NCBI GenBank assembly: GCA_905221605.1
Contig: CAJNDS010000313.1
Coordinates: 416,478 to 480,477, forward strand
Length of the DNA: 64,000 nt
Direction of reading: 5' to 3'
From: Symbiodinium natans
Lineage: Eukaryota > Sar > Dinophyceae > Suessiales > Symbiodiniaceae
Positions 62,199-64,000 of this stretch are shown piece after piece. The notes under the pieces were generated by a model. It saw only the letters and a program-made list of their open reading frames with translations. It ran no database searches and had not been told where the DNA came from. Within the stretch, counting starts at the first letter, position 1. Every line of letters begins with the position of its first letter. Both the position numbers and the translations under genes were made by a program.

Positions 62199-62309
62199 GC
62201 CCACAGCTTCCTCGCCGCAGGAAAACACGTGAAGCTTGCTTCAGCAACTCCTTATAACATTTCGGTGTCGCCCACGCCACCCTTCATGAAGTGCACCCCT
62301 CCTAACTGA
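62199..62309 (+). CDS. candidate exon, unrecognised (36 codons)
   Basis: AHSFLAAGKHVKLASATPYN then ISVSPTPPFMKCTPPN, TGA. 'ttcctcgccgcag' at 62208-62220 is acceptor-like, giving an exon from 62221. Confidence 0.43.
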   Translation, partial: AHSFLAAGKHVKLASATPYNISVSPTPPFMKCTPPN

Positions 62310-62400
62310 TTCTTAAACCCTAAACCCAAGGCCCTAAACCCTACACCATACGCCCTAAACCCTAAACCCTGAACCCTAAACTCTAAACCCTCAACACTTA
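62310..62400 (-). repeat. CCCTAAA array, degenerate
   Basis: Mixed units. Confidence 0.92.
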
Positions 62401-62409
62401 GCCTCCCAG

Positions 62410-62515
62410 GCGCGTGACGCTGTTCGGCCCAGACCGGGATTGCTGGTCACCTACCCTGCAGCTTCGTGCGCAGCACGATGCTGAGATGAAGGCGCGGCTT
62501 GGAACTAGGGCTTAG
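62410..62515 (+). CDS. candidate exon, unrecognised (34 codons)
   Basis: After 'agcctcccag': RVTLFGPDRDCWSPTLQLRA then QHDAEMKARLGTRA. Confidence 0.45.
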
Positions 62516-62585
62516 CCCTAAACCCTAAACCCTAAACCCGAAACCCCTAAATCCTAAAAAACCCTAAGCCCTTAACCCTAACCCT
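62515..62585 (-). repeat. CCCTAAA array
   Basis: Degenerate. Confidence 0.92.
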
Positions 62586-62688
62586 GGCTACAACATCTGC
62601 AAGCCTGAGCACTTCAGCTCGGGTTTTAACCTCGAGTTAACTCCCAGTGTGCACGATTCGCTTCCTTCATGGTGGAAAGCTAGGATGC
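62586..62688 (+). CDS. candidate exon, unrecognised (34 codons)
   Basis: GYNICKPEHFSSGFNLELTP then SVHDSLPSWWKARM. Distinctive, non-repetitive; abuts a family B element. Among the best coding-like islands. Confidence 0.48.
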
Positions 62689-62795
62689 CCAGTAGTGCCC
62701 TACTTATTCCCTTTTTGGGGGGTTTGGGTTCCCTTATAAACCCCTTTAAGCCAAAAAGGGCACCCTTTTATTAATCCTAGGCTATTGGGCAACCT
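62683..62795. mobile_element. MITE-like element, family B
   Basis: CTAGGATGCCCAGTAGTGCC ... CCTAGGCTATTGGGCAACCT. Confidence 0.7.
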
Positions 62796-62808
62796 GGAAA
62801 GATGTATT

Positions 62809-62910
62809 TTGGGATGGTCCCCCCTTATACTGACAGCCCTTAAGAGGGATCATCAGAGGGGGTACTATAATCCCGATTAAGGACTGTTAGTATACGGGGG
62901 AACATCCCAA
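62809..62910. mobile_element. MITE-like palindrome, family A
   Basis: TTGGGATGGTCCCCCCTTAT ... TATACGGGGGAACATCCCAA. Confidence 0.85.
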
Positions 62911-62948
62911 GAGAGAGAGAGAGAGATATATATATATATATGTATGTA
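62911..62948. repeat. GA then TA microsatellite
   Basis: (GA)8 followed by (TA)8 and TGTATGTATG. Confidence 0.93.
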
Positions 62949-63089
62949 TGGTCATGTCTCTAAACTATGGTCCCTTTTGGGGTCCTTATGATAATGCGGC
63001 CCCGTTTTTATTTAGGGTATCCCAGGGATTGAAGCTTAGAGTGCTGAGCTGTTGTGTTCGAGGAGAGGGCCCACATGGGTTTTGTTTTC

Positions 63090-63160
63090 GAAAATCGGGT
63101 TTGGGTTTAGGGCTTGGGGTTTAGGGTTTAGGGTTTGGGGTTTAGGGTTTAGGGTTTGGG
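63090..63160 (+). repeat. TTTGGGG/TTTAGGG array
   Basis: About ten units. Confidence 0.96.
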
Positions 63161-63164
63161 GAAG

Positions 63165-63249
63165 TACCTGTGAGAAGAATCTCAGTACCTTTATAAATTA
63201 TGTATGTCAGAGGGACCACATGTTGCGAGGTGACCACATGTGCTTCTGA
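63165..63249 (+). CDS. candidate exon
   Basis: STCEKNLSTFINYVCQRDHM then LRGDHMCF, TGA. CCACATGTTGCG/CCACATGTGC are near-repeats. Confidence 0.3.
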
Positions 63250-63336
63250 ACAGGCAGCCTCTATGCCACACACCCGGGTGGTTGAGGGTGTGGTCTAAAT
63301 TTTGTGCCGGTTTGGAGGTCGGCGATTTATGGTTCG

Positions 63337-63412
63337 CCCTAAACCCTAAAATCTAAACCCTAAACCCTAAACCCCAAACCCTAAACCCTAAACCCTAAAC
63401 CCTAAACCCTAA
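63337..63412 (-). repeat. CCCTAAA array
   Basis: About ten units. Confidence 0.97.
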
Positions 63413-63458
63413 ACCAATGTAGGAAGATTCGGGCTCCGCGGGCCGTATTTTCACACAG

Positions 63459-63745
63459 GTGCCCCTGGCGGTTCCCGTCGACGAGGCGGGCAAGCGCAGC
63501 ACATCAGCATCCCGCGCCCTACAGGGTTTCGGGTCTAGGGTCTAGGGTTTAGGGTTTAGGGTTGAGGGTTTAGGGTTTAGGGTTTAGGGCTATGGCTTAG
63601 GGCTCAGGATTTAGGGTTGAGGTTTCCCTCAACCCTAAACCCCCGCCCGCAAACCCGAGACTCTAAACCCTAAACCCCCAAAAGCCTAAACCCCAGAGAG
63701 GCGGGCAAGCAGCGCATCAACATCCTGATCCTCGGCTTGAGTTGA
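63459..63745 (+). CDS. candidate gene segment split by array between imperfect repeats
   Basis: After 'tattttcacacag': VPLAVPVDEAGK. GAGGCGGGCAAGC (extended to about 30 bp with mismatches) recurs at 63483 and 63698. From the second copy the frame reads QRINILILGLS, TGA. RINILILGL resembles the first strand of Arf-like or other P-loop GTPases but lacks the following GxxxxGK, so no assignment. Confidence 0.4.
63525..63690. repeat. TTTAGGG array then CCCTAAA units
   Basis: G-type 63525-63630, C-type 63640-63690: a complete 'G then C' spacer between the two repeat copies. Confidence 0.95.
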
Positions 63746-63784
63746 GGGCTTGGGGGCGTTAAGGGTTTTTTGGGGGTCCGAAGG

Positions 63785-63840
63785 GGGGGGGGGGGGGGTA
63801 AGGGTTGAGGGGTGGAGGGGTTGAGGGGGGGTTAGGGTTT
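63785..63840. repeat. G-rich tract
   Basis: G16 followed by GGGTTGAGGGG units. Confidence 0.92.
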
Positions 63841-63844
63841 ATGT

Positions 63845-63875
63845 ACCCTAAACCCTAAACCCTAAACCCTAAAAT
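63845..63875 (-). repeat. CCCTAAA array
   Basis: Four units. Confidence 0.94.
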
Positions 63876-63933
63876 TAGGGTTAGCGGTTTCATCAGCCGA
63901 CAAGTTTTTCACCCCCAAAAAGCCTAATTCCTA

Positions 63934-64000
63934 AGCCCCAAGTTTCGAAACTACCTTAAAGCGCCAAGGGCCCAACAAAGCTGCATGAAGCTCAACTACC
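63934..64000 (+). CDS. candidate exon cut by window end
   Basis: SPKFRNYLKAPRAQQSCMKL then NY, open at the edge. Confidence 0.35.

Noticed and set aside
1-64000. tRNA, rRNA or other structured RNA genes
   Set aside because: No cloverleaf-like segment with a T-loop GTTC.A..C box or rRNA-like stretch was recognised by eye; a covariance-model scan was not possible.

Overview
What kind of DNA this is. The window is eukaryotic nuclear DNA dominated by plant/alveolate-type telomere repeat, (TTTAGGG)n and its complement (CCCTAAA)n, in well over one hundred short interstitial arrays. Between the arrays lie unique islands, mostly 60-200 bp and GC-richer, and small AT-rich palindromic (MITE-like) elements. 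The repeat type, the introner-like elements and the lack of any long conventional ORF fit a dinoflagellate-type alveolate best. Other algae or protists with TTTAGGG telomeres cannot be excluded. No rRNA, tRNA, CRISPR, bacterial operon or intact long gene was seen. Strand convention for arrays: '-' means CCCTAAA reads on the given strand, '+' means TTTAGGG does.

Layout. The array/island pattern runs from end to end. Arrays tend to alternate in orientation, so an island usually has CCCTAAA on its left and TTTAGGG on its right. Many islands have a 'cag' shortly after the left array and an open plus-strand frame of about 20-50 codons; some end in a GT or GC. I list the best as candidate exons. 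Open frames this short are common by chance, so each coding call is tentative; I recognise no gene with confidence and give no gene symbols. Denser island blocks are 10361-10990, 22840-23440, 26900-27640, 48520-48862, 54141-54780 and 58585-59190.

Interpretation. Several arrays are bracketed by 8-19 bp direct repeats. Removing one repeat plus the array joins the flanking open frames (about 16003, 27436, 27518, 56316, 58044, 53110, 63483). This is the expected footprint of introner-type insertion with target duplication. In this model the introns are TTTAGGG at the 5' side and CCCTAAA at the 3' side, and could fold as a telomere-repeat hairpin. The competing model is a non-coding, subtelomere-like region repeatedly patched with telomere repeat; sequence alone does not decide. 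Mobile palindromes also sit in the spacers. One has inserted into another with a 4-bp target duplication (47330-47454), and telomere arrays have in turn invaded palindromes (about 9133-9199 and 21660-21698).

Several frames of 72-131 codons contain TGA but no TAA/TAG. This could hint at UGA recoding (known in some alveolates), but at this base composition it is also expected by chance.
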